A stretch of DNA of 64,000 nt from Mesorhizobium sp. GbtcB19 (GTDB lineage: Bacteria; Pseudomonadota; Alphaproteobacteria; Rhizobiales; Rhizobiaceae): positions 62,001-126,000 of the forward strand of contig NZ_JAGXJY010000004.1 in NCBI RefSeq assembly GCF_019091085.1, in the 5' to 3' direction. A model generated the notes under the pieces. It worked only from the letters and a program-made list of their open reading frames with translations. It ran no database searches and was not told the DNA's origin. Position numbers and translations under genes: made by a program. Shown here piece by piece: positions 30,375 to 38,291 of this stretch; positions within the stretch are counted from its first letter, which is position 1, and each line of letters opens with the position of its first letter.

Positions 30375-30577
30375 TCTCGTGTGTTCCCTTGTTGTTTGTT
30401 CAGTCCCATGCGCTCATGGCCGTTCAGCCGGTCATGATCTCGCAATCCCTTGCCGACGAGGTCGGCGTCCTCCGGACGGCTCGCGGATTTAGCGACGCCA
30501 TGGCCGGTCCGATCTTCCGCTGCCGCGGAGGATGTTTGCCGTCGTCATTCCCTCGCTCACGGGGAAAGCCAGAGCGG

Positions 30578-31405
30578 TTAGCCATGAGAGGCAACTCCCT
30601 TCGTCCGGCCGGCGCCTAATAGAAAGTCCCCCATCACGGCGGCGACAAGCGCCGGCGCCTCGATCAGGATCGAGTGGCGAAGCCCCGGCAGGATGGCGAG
30701 CTCGGAGCCCTGCACCTGCTCGTGCATGAGCCGCGCCATGCGCGGGCTGGACCCCTGGTCGTCCTCGCCGGTCACGATCAGCGTCGGGCATGCGATACGG
30801 TCGAGGATGCCGCCGAAGTCGGTTTCGGCGAGAACCCGGTAGGCGGCGGCGTAGCAGTCGCGGTCGTTCTCGGCGTCGCGCCGCCGCAGTTCCGCGATGA
30901 TCCCGGGGTTCCTGTCCTGAAAATCCTCGGTCAGCCAGCGTGACAGCGAGGCCGCGTGATGCGCCGAGGCATCGCTCGCCATCAGCGCCGCCAGCCGGCC
31001 GCGCACGGCGTTTCGCTCCTCGGGCGTCCGGCCGGCGACCGTTGACAGCAGCACCAGTTTCCGCAGCCGCTCGACATGCGTCAGCGCCAGACGCTGCGCG
31101 ATCAGACCGCCCAGGGAAAACCCGGCCAGATGGAAGGTGGCAAACCCGAGATGATCGGCCAGCGCCAGCGTCTCGCCGACGAAATCGTCGATCTCGTAGC
31201 GGCCCTTGACCCGGCTGGAGCGGCCATGGCCGCGCAGGTCGAAGGTGAGGACCGCGAAGCGATCCTTCATCCGATCGGCCACGCCGTTCCAGGCTTCGAG
31301 ATAGGAGCCGACGCCATGGATGCAGACCAGCGGCACGCCGCCTTCGCCCTCGAGGCGCCAGTTGAGCAGCACGCCTTTGACATCGAGCTGGCCGGAGCGC
31401 GCCAT
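30578..31405 (-). CDS. Alpha/beta hydrolase, TgnD-like
   Basis: A 275-residue alpha/beta hydrolase with oxyanion motif CIHGVGSYLEAW, nucleophile elbow AGFSLGG and catalytic His in LPGLRHSILIE; DLRGHGRSS is the usual post-oxyanion loop. The start at 31405 is chosen because the upstream extension reads into the monooxygenase gene, whose stop is only 2 bp away. In the trigonelline pathway of Acinetobacter, TgnD of this family hydrolyses (N-methylformamido)methylene-succinate. The neighbours here match the other Tgn enzymes, hence the tentative name. Confidence 0.7.
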   Translation of the reverse strand: MARSGQLDVKGVLLNWRLEGEGGVPLVCIHGVGSYLEAWNGVADRMKDRFAVLTFDLRGHGRSSRVKGRYEIDDFVGETLALADHLGFATFHLAGFSLGGLIAQRLALTHVERLRKLVLLSTVAGRTPEERNAVRGRLAALMASDASAHHAASLSRWLTEDFQDRNPGIIAELRRRDAENDRDCYAAAYRVLAETDFGGILDRIACPTLIVTGEDDQGSSPRMARLMHEQVQGSELAILPGLRHSILIEAPALVAAVMGDFLLGAGRTKGVASHG

Positions 31406-31407
31406 CC

Positions 31408-32484
31408 TCACGCCCTCGCCGCCTGGCGCGCTCTGTCGCGCTCGCGCGCGGCAAAGACCGGCATCACTTCGTCCACCCAAAGCTTGATCGTCTTCTTCTG
31501 CAGCTCGAACGGCAGGTTGAAGGTCAGGCCGAGGCAGTACTGGTCGACGCCGGCCGCTTCATAATCGAGCAGCTTCTCGATCACCTCGTCCGGCGTGCCG
31601 AACATGAGGTTGCGGCGGATGTTTTCGGGATTGTAATTGTCCTTGCCCTTGACGCTCTCGTAGGGCACCGCTTCGGGAAAGCCGTTTCGCACGGTGCCGA
31701 TGTTCTGGAACAGGTTCTCGAAGGCGCGGCCATAGTCGATGGCATGGCCGACCGCGATCTCCCAGTCCTGCTGCCGTTCGTAGACGCAGGTGCGGCGCTG
31801 CATCATCAGGCGCGGCCGCGGCACCTCCGGATGATCGGCGACGGCCTTGCGGAATTTCTCGCCAAGGACGGCCACTTCGGCCGGCGGCGCCGACAAGGGC
31901 GTCGACAGGATCGAGGCGCCGATGCCGACCGCCCAGTCGAATGTACCCGGATCTCGCGCCGCCACCCAGATCGGCGGATGCGGCTTCTGCAGCGGCTTCG
32001 GCACGCCGGCGGCGAAAGGGAATTTCCAGTAGTGGCCATCATGGGCGTAGTCTTCCGCCCACAGTTTCTTCACCGCCGGCACCAGCTCCTTCAGATAGGC
32101 AACGCCTTCCTGCTGCGGCATGCCGCCGGCCATGCGGTCGAATTCATACTGGTAGGAGCCGCGCGCGATGCCGAATTCCAGCCGCCCGCCGGTCAGGTGG
32201 TCGCAAAGCGCCGCCTCCCCCGCCAGCCGGATCGGGTTCCAATAGGGCGCGACCAGCGTCGAGGTGCCGAGCCTTATTTGCTCGGTGTGCTGGGCAAGCC
32301 AGGTCAGCGTCATCAGCGGGTTGGGCGAGATGGTGCATTCGATCGTGTGGTGCTCCGCCGTCCACAGCGTCTCGAAGCCGCCCTCGTCGGCCATGCGCGC
32401 GAGTTCCAGCAGATTGCTCTTCACGCGCGCCATCGGGATGTCGGGCGAGAAGCGCTCCATGGTCAGCGATACGGCGAATTTCAT
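31408..32484 (-). CDS. Luciferase-like flavin-dependent monooxygenase, TgnB-like
   Basis: A 358-residue LLM-class protein: MKFAVSLTMERFSP, then GFETLWTAEHHTIE with the conserved EHH, RLGTSTLVAPYWNPIRLAGEAALCDHLTGGRLEFGIARGSY, and PKPLQKPHPPIWVAARDP. Such enzymes use reduced FMN supplied by a separate reductase, and one is encoded two genes upstream. The combination with an aldehyde dehydrogenase and hydrolase resembles the TgnAB ring-opening monooxygenase for trigonelline. Other LLM enzymes act on sulfonates, nitrilotriacetate or pyrimidines, so the substrate is provisional. Confidence 0.75.
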   Translation of the reverse strand: MKFAVSLTMERFSPDIPMARVKSNLLELARMADEGGFETLWTAEHHTIECTISPNPLMTLTWLAQHTEQIRLGTSTLVAPYWNPIRLAGEAALCDHLTGGRLEFGIARGSYQYEFDRMAGGMPQQEGVAYLKELVPAVKKLWAEDYAHDGHYWKFPFAAGVPKPLQKPHPPIWVAARDPGTFDWAVGIGASILSTPLSAPPAEVAVLGEKFRKAVADHPEVPRPRLMMQRRTCVYERQQDWEIAVGHAIDYGRAFENLFQNIGTVRNGFPEAVPYESVKGKDNYNPENIRRNLMFGTPDEVIEKLLDYEAAGVDQYCLGLTFNLPFELQKKTIKLWVDEVMPVFAARERDRARQAARA

Positions 32485-32516
32485 GTCGGTCTCCCGGTCG
32501 TTGCGTCGGGTTCTGG

Positions 32517-34028
32517 TCAGCGAAGGCGGATGACGAACGGGTCCTGCATGGCGCCCGAATAGTCGATGACGACGTTCTTCAGGCGTGAGAACTCCTCCAT
32601 GGCGTCGAAGCCGCCGCGCCGCCCGTAGCCGCTCTCCTTGAAGCCGCCATTGGCGGACATGAAGGAGGAGGCGCGATAGGTGTTGATCCAGACCGTGCCG
32701 GCCTCGACATTTCTGGCGAAGCGCAGCGCGCGGTTGATGTCGCGTGTCCAGATGCCGGAGGCGAGCCCGTAGCGCGTGTCATTGGCAAGCCGGATCATCT
32801 CGTCTTCCGACGAGAACGGGATGACGCCGACGACGGGACCGAACAGCTCCTCCTGCATGAACTCCATGCCGTTGTCGGCATCGGTCATCACCGTCGGTTC
32901 GAAATACCAGCCGCCGGCAAGCTCATCCGCCTGCGGCCGCTTGCCGCCGGCCGCGATGCGGGCGCCCTGGCGCACACCGGAAGCGACATAGGTTTCCACC
33001 TTGGCAAGCTGCGCCGACAGCGCCAGCGGGCCGATATCGGTGTCCTCCAGCATCGGCAGGCCGACCCGCACCCGCTTGGTGCGCTCGACCAGCGCCTCGA
33101 CGAAGCGGTCATAGGCGCTGGCCTCGACGAAGCAGCGCGAGCCGGCGACGCAGGTCTGGCCCGCGGCCGCGAAGACACCGGACACCACGCCGTTCACGGC
33201 GTGCTCGATGTCGACGTCGCCGAACACGACATGCGGTGACTTGCCGCCAAGCTCCATCGAGCACGGGATGAGGTTCTCAGCCGCATTTGCGGCGATCCGC
33301 CGCCCGGTTCCGGTCGAGCCGGTGAAGACGAATTTCGCGATGCCCGGATGCCGGGTCAGCGCGTCTCCCGCGACAGCGCCCGTGCCGGTCACGACATTGA
33401 CGACGCCGGCGGGAAAGCCTGCCTCCGTGATCAGCTCGGCCAGGGCGAGCGTCGAGGCCGAAGCATGCTCCGACGGCTTGACCACCACAGTATTGCCAAG
33501 CGCCAGGCATGGCGCCAGCGTGCCGGTGAGCAGCATCAGCGGCGAGTTCCATGGCGTGATCATGCCGACGACGCCGATCGGCTCGCGCAGGTTGAAGTTC
33601 AGCATGTCGAGCTTGTTGACGGGAATGGTGTCGCCGAGCAGCTTGTCGGCCATGCCGGCGAAATAGGTGTAGCTGTCGGGCATGGCGCGCATCTGCGCCC
33701 GCATTTCCTTGAGCAGCTTGCCGTTGTCGCGCGTCTCAATCAGCGCCAGCTCGTCGGCGTTTTCGAGCGCCAGCTCCGCCAGCCGGCGCACGAGCTTGCC
33801 GCGATCGGTCTGGGTCATGCGCCGCCACGCCGGGTTGGCGAAGGCGCTACGCGCAGCCTCGACGGCCGCGCCGACATCCTCGGCGCCGGCCTCGGCGAAC
33901 TGGTGCCAGGGCCTGCCGGTGGTCGGGTCGAAACTGTCGATATACTGCCCGCTCCTCGGCGCCACGAACGCGCCGTTGATGAACAGGTCCTGGCGCGAGC
34001 CTTCGAGCGATGCGACCGTCGTTTTCAT
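32517..34028 (-). CDS. Aldehyde dehydrogenase, TgnC-like
   Basis: A 503-residue NAD(P)-dependent aldehyde dehydrogenase with the proton-accepting E259 in SMELGGKSPHVV, catalytic C293 in GQTCVAGSR, and cofactor motif FTGSTGTGRRI. It lies between the flavin reductase (22 bp) and the LLM monooxygenase (32 bp). In the trigonelline pathway TgnC, an aldehyde dehydrogenase, oxidises the aldehyde/hydroxybutyrolactone formed on ring opening. Sequence alone supports only the family; the specific role comes from the neighbourhood. Confidence 0.85.
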   Translation of the reverse strand: MKTTVASLEGSRQDLFINGAFVAPRSGQYIDSFDPTTGRPWHQFAEAGAEDVGAAVEAARSAFANPAWRRMTQTDRGKLVRRLAELALENADELALIETRDNGKLLKEMRAQMRAMPDSYTYFAGMADKLLGDTIPVNKLDMLNFNLREPIGVVGMITPWNSPLMLLTGTLAPCLALGNTVVVKPSEHASASTLALAELITEAGFPAGVVNVVTGTGAVAGDALTRHPGIAKFVFTGSTGTGRRIAANAAENLIPCSMELGGKSPHVVFGDVDIEHAVNGVVSGVFAAAGQTCVAGSRCFVEASAYDRFVEALVERTKRVRVGLPMLEDTDIGPLALSAQLAKVETYVASGVRQGARIAAGGKRPQADELAGGWYFEPTVMTDADNGMEFMQEELFGPVVGVIPFSSEDEMIRLANDTRYGLASGIWTRDINRALRFARNVEAGTVWINTYRASSFMSANGGFKESGYGRRGGFDAMEEFSRLKNVVIDYSGAMQDPFVIRLR

Positions 34029-34050
34029 GCTGTCTGTCCTGCGTAAAACA

Positions 34051-35028
34051 TCATTCGGAGGCGGCCTGCGTCCACGATTGCGATTGGCCGTCGATCATGG
34101 CGACGCGGCCGCCATCGCCGGTGTCCATGTAGATGCCGAAGCGCTTGTCCTGACGCTCGCGCGCATAACGGCGCAGCATGGCGCGCAACTCGTGGGTGGC
34201 GACCTTGTCGTAAGGCAGCGCGTCGACGGCAAAGAAGGCATGGCCGTCCGGCAGCGCGGCTTGCGTGCCCTCGCGGCTGAGCTCGGCGCGGTAGATCAGA
34301 TAGCCGGGGTCGCTGTCGGCGACGTCGAACACCGAATAGAGGAAGGTGTTTTCAGGAATGAGGCTCAGCGCCTCGCCGCCATCCAGCACCAACTTGCTGT
34401 CCGCCTTGCGCCGCCGCGCCGTCGGTAGCACCCAGCCGCCCTTGCCATCGTCGCGGAGGAGGATGCGGTCCCCCGCTTCGACCAGATAGCCGATGATCAT
34501 GTCCTGGGCGGCCAGCCAGCCGGCCGGCAGCGGATCCTTCACGCTGGCGTAGCGGCCGCGGCAGAACCCGAGCGGCGCCGACGGGCTGGTGCCGAAGGCC
34601 TGCACCTGGCCGATCAGGATGATGTGGTCGCCGGCCTCGACGCGGTTGTGAACGGTGCAGTCGAACCAGGTCAGGCTGTCGGTGAGAACCGGCGCGCCGG
34701 TGTGGGCGCGGTCATGGTTCACCGACTGGAACTTGTCCGCCGCCTTCGAGGCGAACACCGACGAGACATCGGCCTGCCCCTCATGCAGGAAGTTGACCGC
34801 GAAAGACTGCGTCTCGTTGAAAGCCGGAAAGCTCGCCGCCGACTTGCCGACGCAGACCAGCAGCAGCGGCGGGTCGAGCGAGACGGAGGTGAAGGAATTG
34901 GCGGTCATGCCGCGCGGATTGCCGTCGGCGTCGCGCGTGGTGATGACGGTGACCCCGGTGACGAAGGTGCCGAAGGCACGACGCAAGGCGATCGGGTCGA
35001 TCGTCCTTTGTGCCACCGCTTCCGCCAT
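34051..35028 (-). CDS. Flavin reductase with C-terminal extension, TgnA-like
   Basis: A 325-residue protein. The N-terminal 165 residues form a flavin-reductase-like FMN-binding domain (RRAFGTFVTGVTVITTRDADGNPRGMTANSFTSVSLDPPLLLV, then HTGAPVLTDSLTWFDCTV). The C-terminal 150 residues are an additional domain (DRILLRDDGKGGWVLPTARRR) of a kind I do not firmly recognise, perhaps substrate-sensing. The start at 35028 is preferred over an upstream ATG because MAEAV is followed directly by the domain. It should provide FMNH2 to the LLM enzyme in the same operon. Confidence 0.82.
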   Translation of the reverse strand: MAEAVAQRTIDPIALRRAFGTFVTGVTVITTRDADGNPRGMTANSFTSVSLDPPLLLVCVGKSAASFPAFNETQSFAVNFLHEGQADVSSVFASKAADKFQSVNHDRAHTGAPVLTDSLTWFDCTVHNRVEAGDHIILIGQVQAFGTSPSAPLGFCRGRYASVKDPLPAGWLAAQDMIIGYLVEAGDRILLRDDGKGGWVLPTARRRKADSKLVLDGGEALSLIPENTFLYSVFDVADSDPGYLIYRAELSREGTQAALPDGHAFFAVDALPYDKVATHELRAMLRRYARERQDKRFGIYMDTGDGGRVAMIDGQSQSWTQAASE

Positions 35029-35204
35029 CGTCTTCCTCCACATCGTTGGATGAAGGCTAGGCAGGAGCCGGCACCGGTTCTTCCTCCGATCTGTAGGAAA
35101 GAGTTCGCGAGGCGCTGCTGCCAACCCGAGCAAGCGGAAGCGCGACGCGCCCGTGCCTGGCACGGGATGCGATATGACGGCAGTAGCGTTGGGATGGAGT
35201 GGTT

Positions 35205-37004
35205 CTAGCGGACGGCCGGCACGCGGCTGTCGATGATGCCGCTGAGGCGGATCGCCAGTTCGACGGCGAAGCGCTGTTCGGGCGTGTCGAGCTTGATGCC
35301 GAACAACTCCTCCATGCGCGACAGACGGTAGCGCAAGGTAGTGACGTGCAGCCCGATGGCGTCGGCGCAGGCCTGGCTGCGGCAGCCTTCGCGCAGATAG
35401 GCAAACAGCGTGTCCAGATAGGGCGTGCCGTGCTCGCGATCATGCGCGATCAGCGCGCCGACGCTTCTGTCGACGAAGTTGCGCACGTCGGGCACGTCGG
35501 CGGCGGCGACCAGCATCGGCAGCGGGCCAAAATCCTGCCCGGCGAAAACGCCGGTGCGTCCGAAGGAGCGACCGATGCGGATCATGCGGCGGCAGCGTTC
35601 CCACGCGGTCGGGTAATCGGCCAGCACCGCGCACGTCTCGGAAACCAGCACCGCCGGCTCACGCTCGAAATAGCGGCCCAGCTCCGCCGCGATCTTGCTC
35701 GGCAATTTCGCGAGACGGACGCTGTCCTGCCCGGCATCGTCCGCGACGAGACAGACAAGGCCGCCTTCCACGGCGATAACGGTGCCCGCTACGCCCACCT
35801 GTTCCAGCAGTCGGACGAGGGCATGATGGGGATCGGCAAGACCGCCGCTGCCGTCCTTGGCCTCATCGGCGTAGTCGACGACGATCAGTCTTTGGGGCGC
35901 GGTCAGGTTGACCCCCAACCGACGGGCTCGATTGACGATATCGGCCTCATCGCGCCAGCGGCGCTCGACGACTTCCAGGAAGAGCTCGGTCAGCGATCTG
36001 GTCTCGAAGCGGAAGCGGACGAAGCTGCGCATCATCTGCACGCTGAGCGCGAATTTGGCGCTGTCCAGCAGCATCTGGTCGAGCTGGCCGGACTGCTGCG
36101 GCGTCGGAAAAATCATCAGCGCGCCAACCACTTCGTCGTCGATGGTCAGCGGCTCGATGCGCACTGAAAGCTTTAGCCGGTGCTTGCCGTCGTCGACGAA
36201 CAAAGTCTCGTTCTGGCGCGCTTCCGAGGCGCCGCGCGCGACCTTGAATATCTGCCGGTTGAGTGCGCCGCCGACGGCCTGTTGCCAGGCCGCGGCATCG
36301 AAATGCGCTTCGCTCGGCGAGCGGCCGGCCACGACCAGATTGGCATGGAAATCGATGACCACGACCGGATTGGGCAGCAGCTCGCCGACCTTGTCGGCGA
36401 GCGCGGCCACCGATCCTTCCGACAGCGCCTGCTGCAGCAGCGAGGTGTGCGCGGCCAGGGCGCGCTGCAGGCGCTCGCCGGCCTGCTTCTCCTGGCGCAG
36501 GCGGTGCTGCTTCTCAACCGCGATCTCGCCCAGATGCACGATCATGCCGATGAAGGCGATATCCTCGGCGCTCACTTCGGTGATTTCGCGCGAGACGACG
36601 GTCAGCACCATCGGCCGGCCGTCTTCATCGACGCAGTTCATCGGCATGACGAGCACGCTGCGGTAGTCGCGCTCGAACGCCTCGCGGCGATAGCCGGGAA
36701 ACTCCTCGGACACCCGCGCGTCCCTGATATAGACCGGCTCGTTGCGATTGAGCGCCACGATCGAAGGACTGGTCGCCAGTTCCCAACGGTCCGGCAAGGT
36801 GCGCTGGATGAGCGTCGGGTCGTGGCGCACGATGACATAGGCGTGGCCATGCGGCGCATCGATGCTCATGATCGAGCCCAGCGTCCATTTGGCATGGCGG
36901 CAGGCTGCCAGCACGAGGTCGCGCAGCACCGACTGGAGATCGCCACCCGAATTGATGAGGCTGGCGGCGTCCCGCAAAGAGAGAATTTGCGACTCGTGGT
37001 CCAC
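35205..37004 (-). CDS. PucR-type regulator with N-terminal GAF domain
   Basis: A 599-residue regulator. A GAF-like sensory domain spans about 1-170 (LINSGGDLQSVLRDLVLAACRHAKWTLGS). A central region resembles the PucR/CdaR GGDEF-like domain, and the C-terminal PucR helix-turn-helix reads YLREGCRSQACADAIGLHVTTLRYRLSRMEELFGIKL. Such proteins activate catabolic genes in response to the substrate. It lies upstream of the flavin reductase operon on the same strand (gap about 180 bp) and divergent from the DUF1185 gene, so it is placed to control both. Confidence 0.9.
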   Translation of the reverse strand: MDHESQILSLRDAASLINSGGDLQSVLRDLVLAACRHAKWTLGSIMSIDAPHGHAYVIVRHDPTLIQRTLPDRWELATSPSIVALNRNEPVYIRDARVSEEFPGYRREAFERDYRSVLVMPMNCVDEDGRPMVLTVVSREITEVSAEDIAFIGMIVHLGEIAVEKQHRLRQEKQAGERLQRALAAHTSLLQQALSEGSVAALADKVGELLPNPVVVIDFHANLVVAGRSPSEAHFDAAAWQQAVGGALNRQIFKVARGASEARQNETLFVDDGKHRLKLSVRIEPLTIDDEVVGALMIFPTPQQSGQLDQMLLDSAKFALSVQMMRSFVRFRFETRSLTELFLEVVERRWRDEADIVNRARRLGVNLTAPQRLIVVDYADEAKDGSGGLADPHHALVRLLEQVGVAGTVIAVEGGLVCLVADDAGQDSVRLAKLPSKIAAELGRYFEREPAVLVSETCAVLADYPTAWERCRRMIRIGRSFGRTGVFAGQDFGPLPMLVAAADVPDVRNFVDRSVGALIAHDREHGTPYLDTLFAYLREGCRSQACADAIGLHVTTLRYRLSRMEELFGIKLDTPEQRFAVELAIRLSGIIDSRVPAVR

Positions 37005-37165
37005 GCCCGGTCTTCCGCCTCGCGAAGGCCTACTTAAGCCATCGCGGATATACCAACGCTACACCGCTTCCAAGCGGGGTGCACGCCGATTCTTCCTACG
37101 AACCGGAGGAATACCTGGCTGGCGGGCCTGACTAGGCTGGGCTTCCACCAACAGGGTTCGAAATC

Positions 37166-37747
37166 ATGGAATTGCGCAAAATCAGCACCTTCATCGAGGA
37201 AGTGCATATCGAAGGCGGCAAGGCGGGCGCCAGGCCGGTAACCTCGATCGTCGTCGCCGCCGTCTTGCGCAATCCTTGGGCCGGGCGCGGCTTCGTCGAG
37301 AACCTGCGGCCCGAGATCGTGGCCATCGCGCCCCGGCTAGGCCATGAGCTGACGCGCCGCCTGCTCGAGCTCATGCCCGCGGAACGCATCGAGAGCTACG
37401 GCAAGGCCGCGGCCGTCGGCGTCGCCGGCGAGATCGAGCACGCCTCGGCCATGATCCACACGCTGCGCTTCGGCAATGTGTTCCGCGACGCCGTCGGCGG
37501 CACGACCTATCTCGAATTCTGCAACACCCGCAACGCGCCCGGCGCTCTGCTGTCGCTGCCGATGATGCACAAGAGCGAGAACGGCCGCCGCTCCCATTTC
37601 ATCACCGCCAACTTCCAGATCGCCGACGGCCCGGCCGCCGACGAGATCGTCGTGGCCATCGGCGCGGCGGATGGCGGCCGGCTCCACCCGCGGATCGCGG
37701 ACCGCTTTCAGGACATGAAGGAAATGGAGCAGGAGGCGGCAATCTAA
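37166..37747 (+). CDS. DUF1185 (AA_synth) family protein, second copy
   Basis: A 193-residue homologue of the protein encoded at 22322. Shared positions include VLRNPWAGRGFVENL, GHELTRRLLEL, ESYGKAAAVGVAGEIEHA, HKSENGRRSH, and a terminal GGRLHPRI. It is the only plus-strand gene of the presumed trigonelline-type cluster and is divergent from the PucR regulator. The biochemical role is unknown. Both copies sit beside pathways that open an N-heterocycle and then hydrolyse an amidomethylene-succinate, which hints at a shared accessory step. Confidence 0.85.
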   Translation: MELRKISTFIEEVHIEGGKAGARPVTSIVVAAVLRNPWAGRGFVENLRPEIVAIAPRLGHELTRRLLELMPAERIESYGKAAAVGVAGEIEHASAMIHTLRFGNVFRDAVGGTTYLEFCNTRNAPGALLSLPMMHKSENGRRSHFITANFQIADGPAADEIVVAIGAADGGRLHPRIADRFQDMKEMEQEAAI

Positions 37748-37796
37748 TTTCGCGCGCCGTCGCCGGAAGGCGGAGCGCGGATTGCCAGATTTGTCC

Positions 37797-37868
37797 TCAC
37801 GGTGATGCCTGCGAGGCACCGTGGTTCCGCTGCGCCCTCTTGATGCGATCGGGGATATCGGAAGCCAT
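37797..37868 (-). other. Short frame matching the 3' end of livF
   Basis: A 23-codon frame ends KRAQRNHGASQASP and stops with TGA. The DNA at 37797-37842 is about 40/46 identical to 45295-45340, the end of the livF gene (KRAQQNHGGSPASP). It is most likely a duplicated gene-end fragment. The frame continues upstream, protein-like (DLQEISELADM), into the cupin 3' end, so a tiny gene or frameshifted tail is also possible. Confidence 0.45.
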
Positions 37869-37882
37869 GTCTGCGAGCTCGC

Positions 37883-38221
37883 TTATCTCCTGTAGATCAA
37901 CAGCACGATACCGCCGGTCTCGGAAAAGGTTTCGTGCTCCGCACCGATAGCCCGGATGCAATACTGACCGGCGGTGTAGGTGTGGTCCTGGTCCGAAAAC
38001 GAGCCCTCCAGCACCAGCACTTCCTCGAGCTGGTCGTGCGCGTGCATGGCGGAGCGGCTGCCGGGATCCAGCTTCATCAGGATCGTGGATTCGCCGCTCG
38101 CTTCATCCTTGTAGATTGTTTTCATTTGGACGCCCGGCTCGGCCTCAATCCACACCGCCGAATTGAGGTCGATGAAGCGAGAGCCACGCTCCACGCGATT
38201 TGTCAGCTCCTGAGTTGTCAC
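37883..38221 (-). CDS. Cupin-domain protein
   Basis: A 112-residue single cupin (ChrR/anti-sigma-like). Metal-ligand motifs are MKLDPGSRSAMHAHDQLEEVLVLEGSF (G-X5-H-X-H-X3-E type) and IRAIGAEHETFSETGG. It has no signal peptide. It lies 70 bp downstream of the flavin oxidoreductase gene on the same strand, probably at the end of that operon. The substrate is unknown; small cupins in betaine-degrading operons may be isomerases or oxygenases. Confidence 0.85.
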   Translation of the reverse strand: MTTQELTNRVERGSRFIDLNSAVWIEAEPGVQMKTIYKDEASGESTILMKLDPGSRSAMHAHDQLEEVLVLEGSFSDQDHTYTAGQYCIRAIGAEHETFSETGGIVLLIYRR

Positions 38222-38291
38222 CGTCTATCCTTTCCACATTCGGTTGCGCAGGCGTCTCGAAAACGTCGAGCTTTGGACCCATAGGCGCGAC

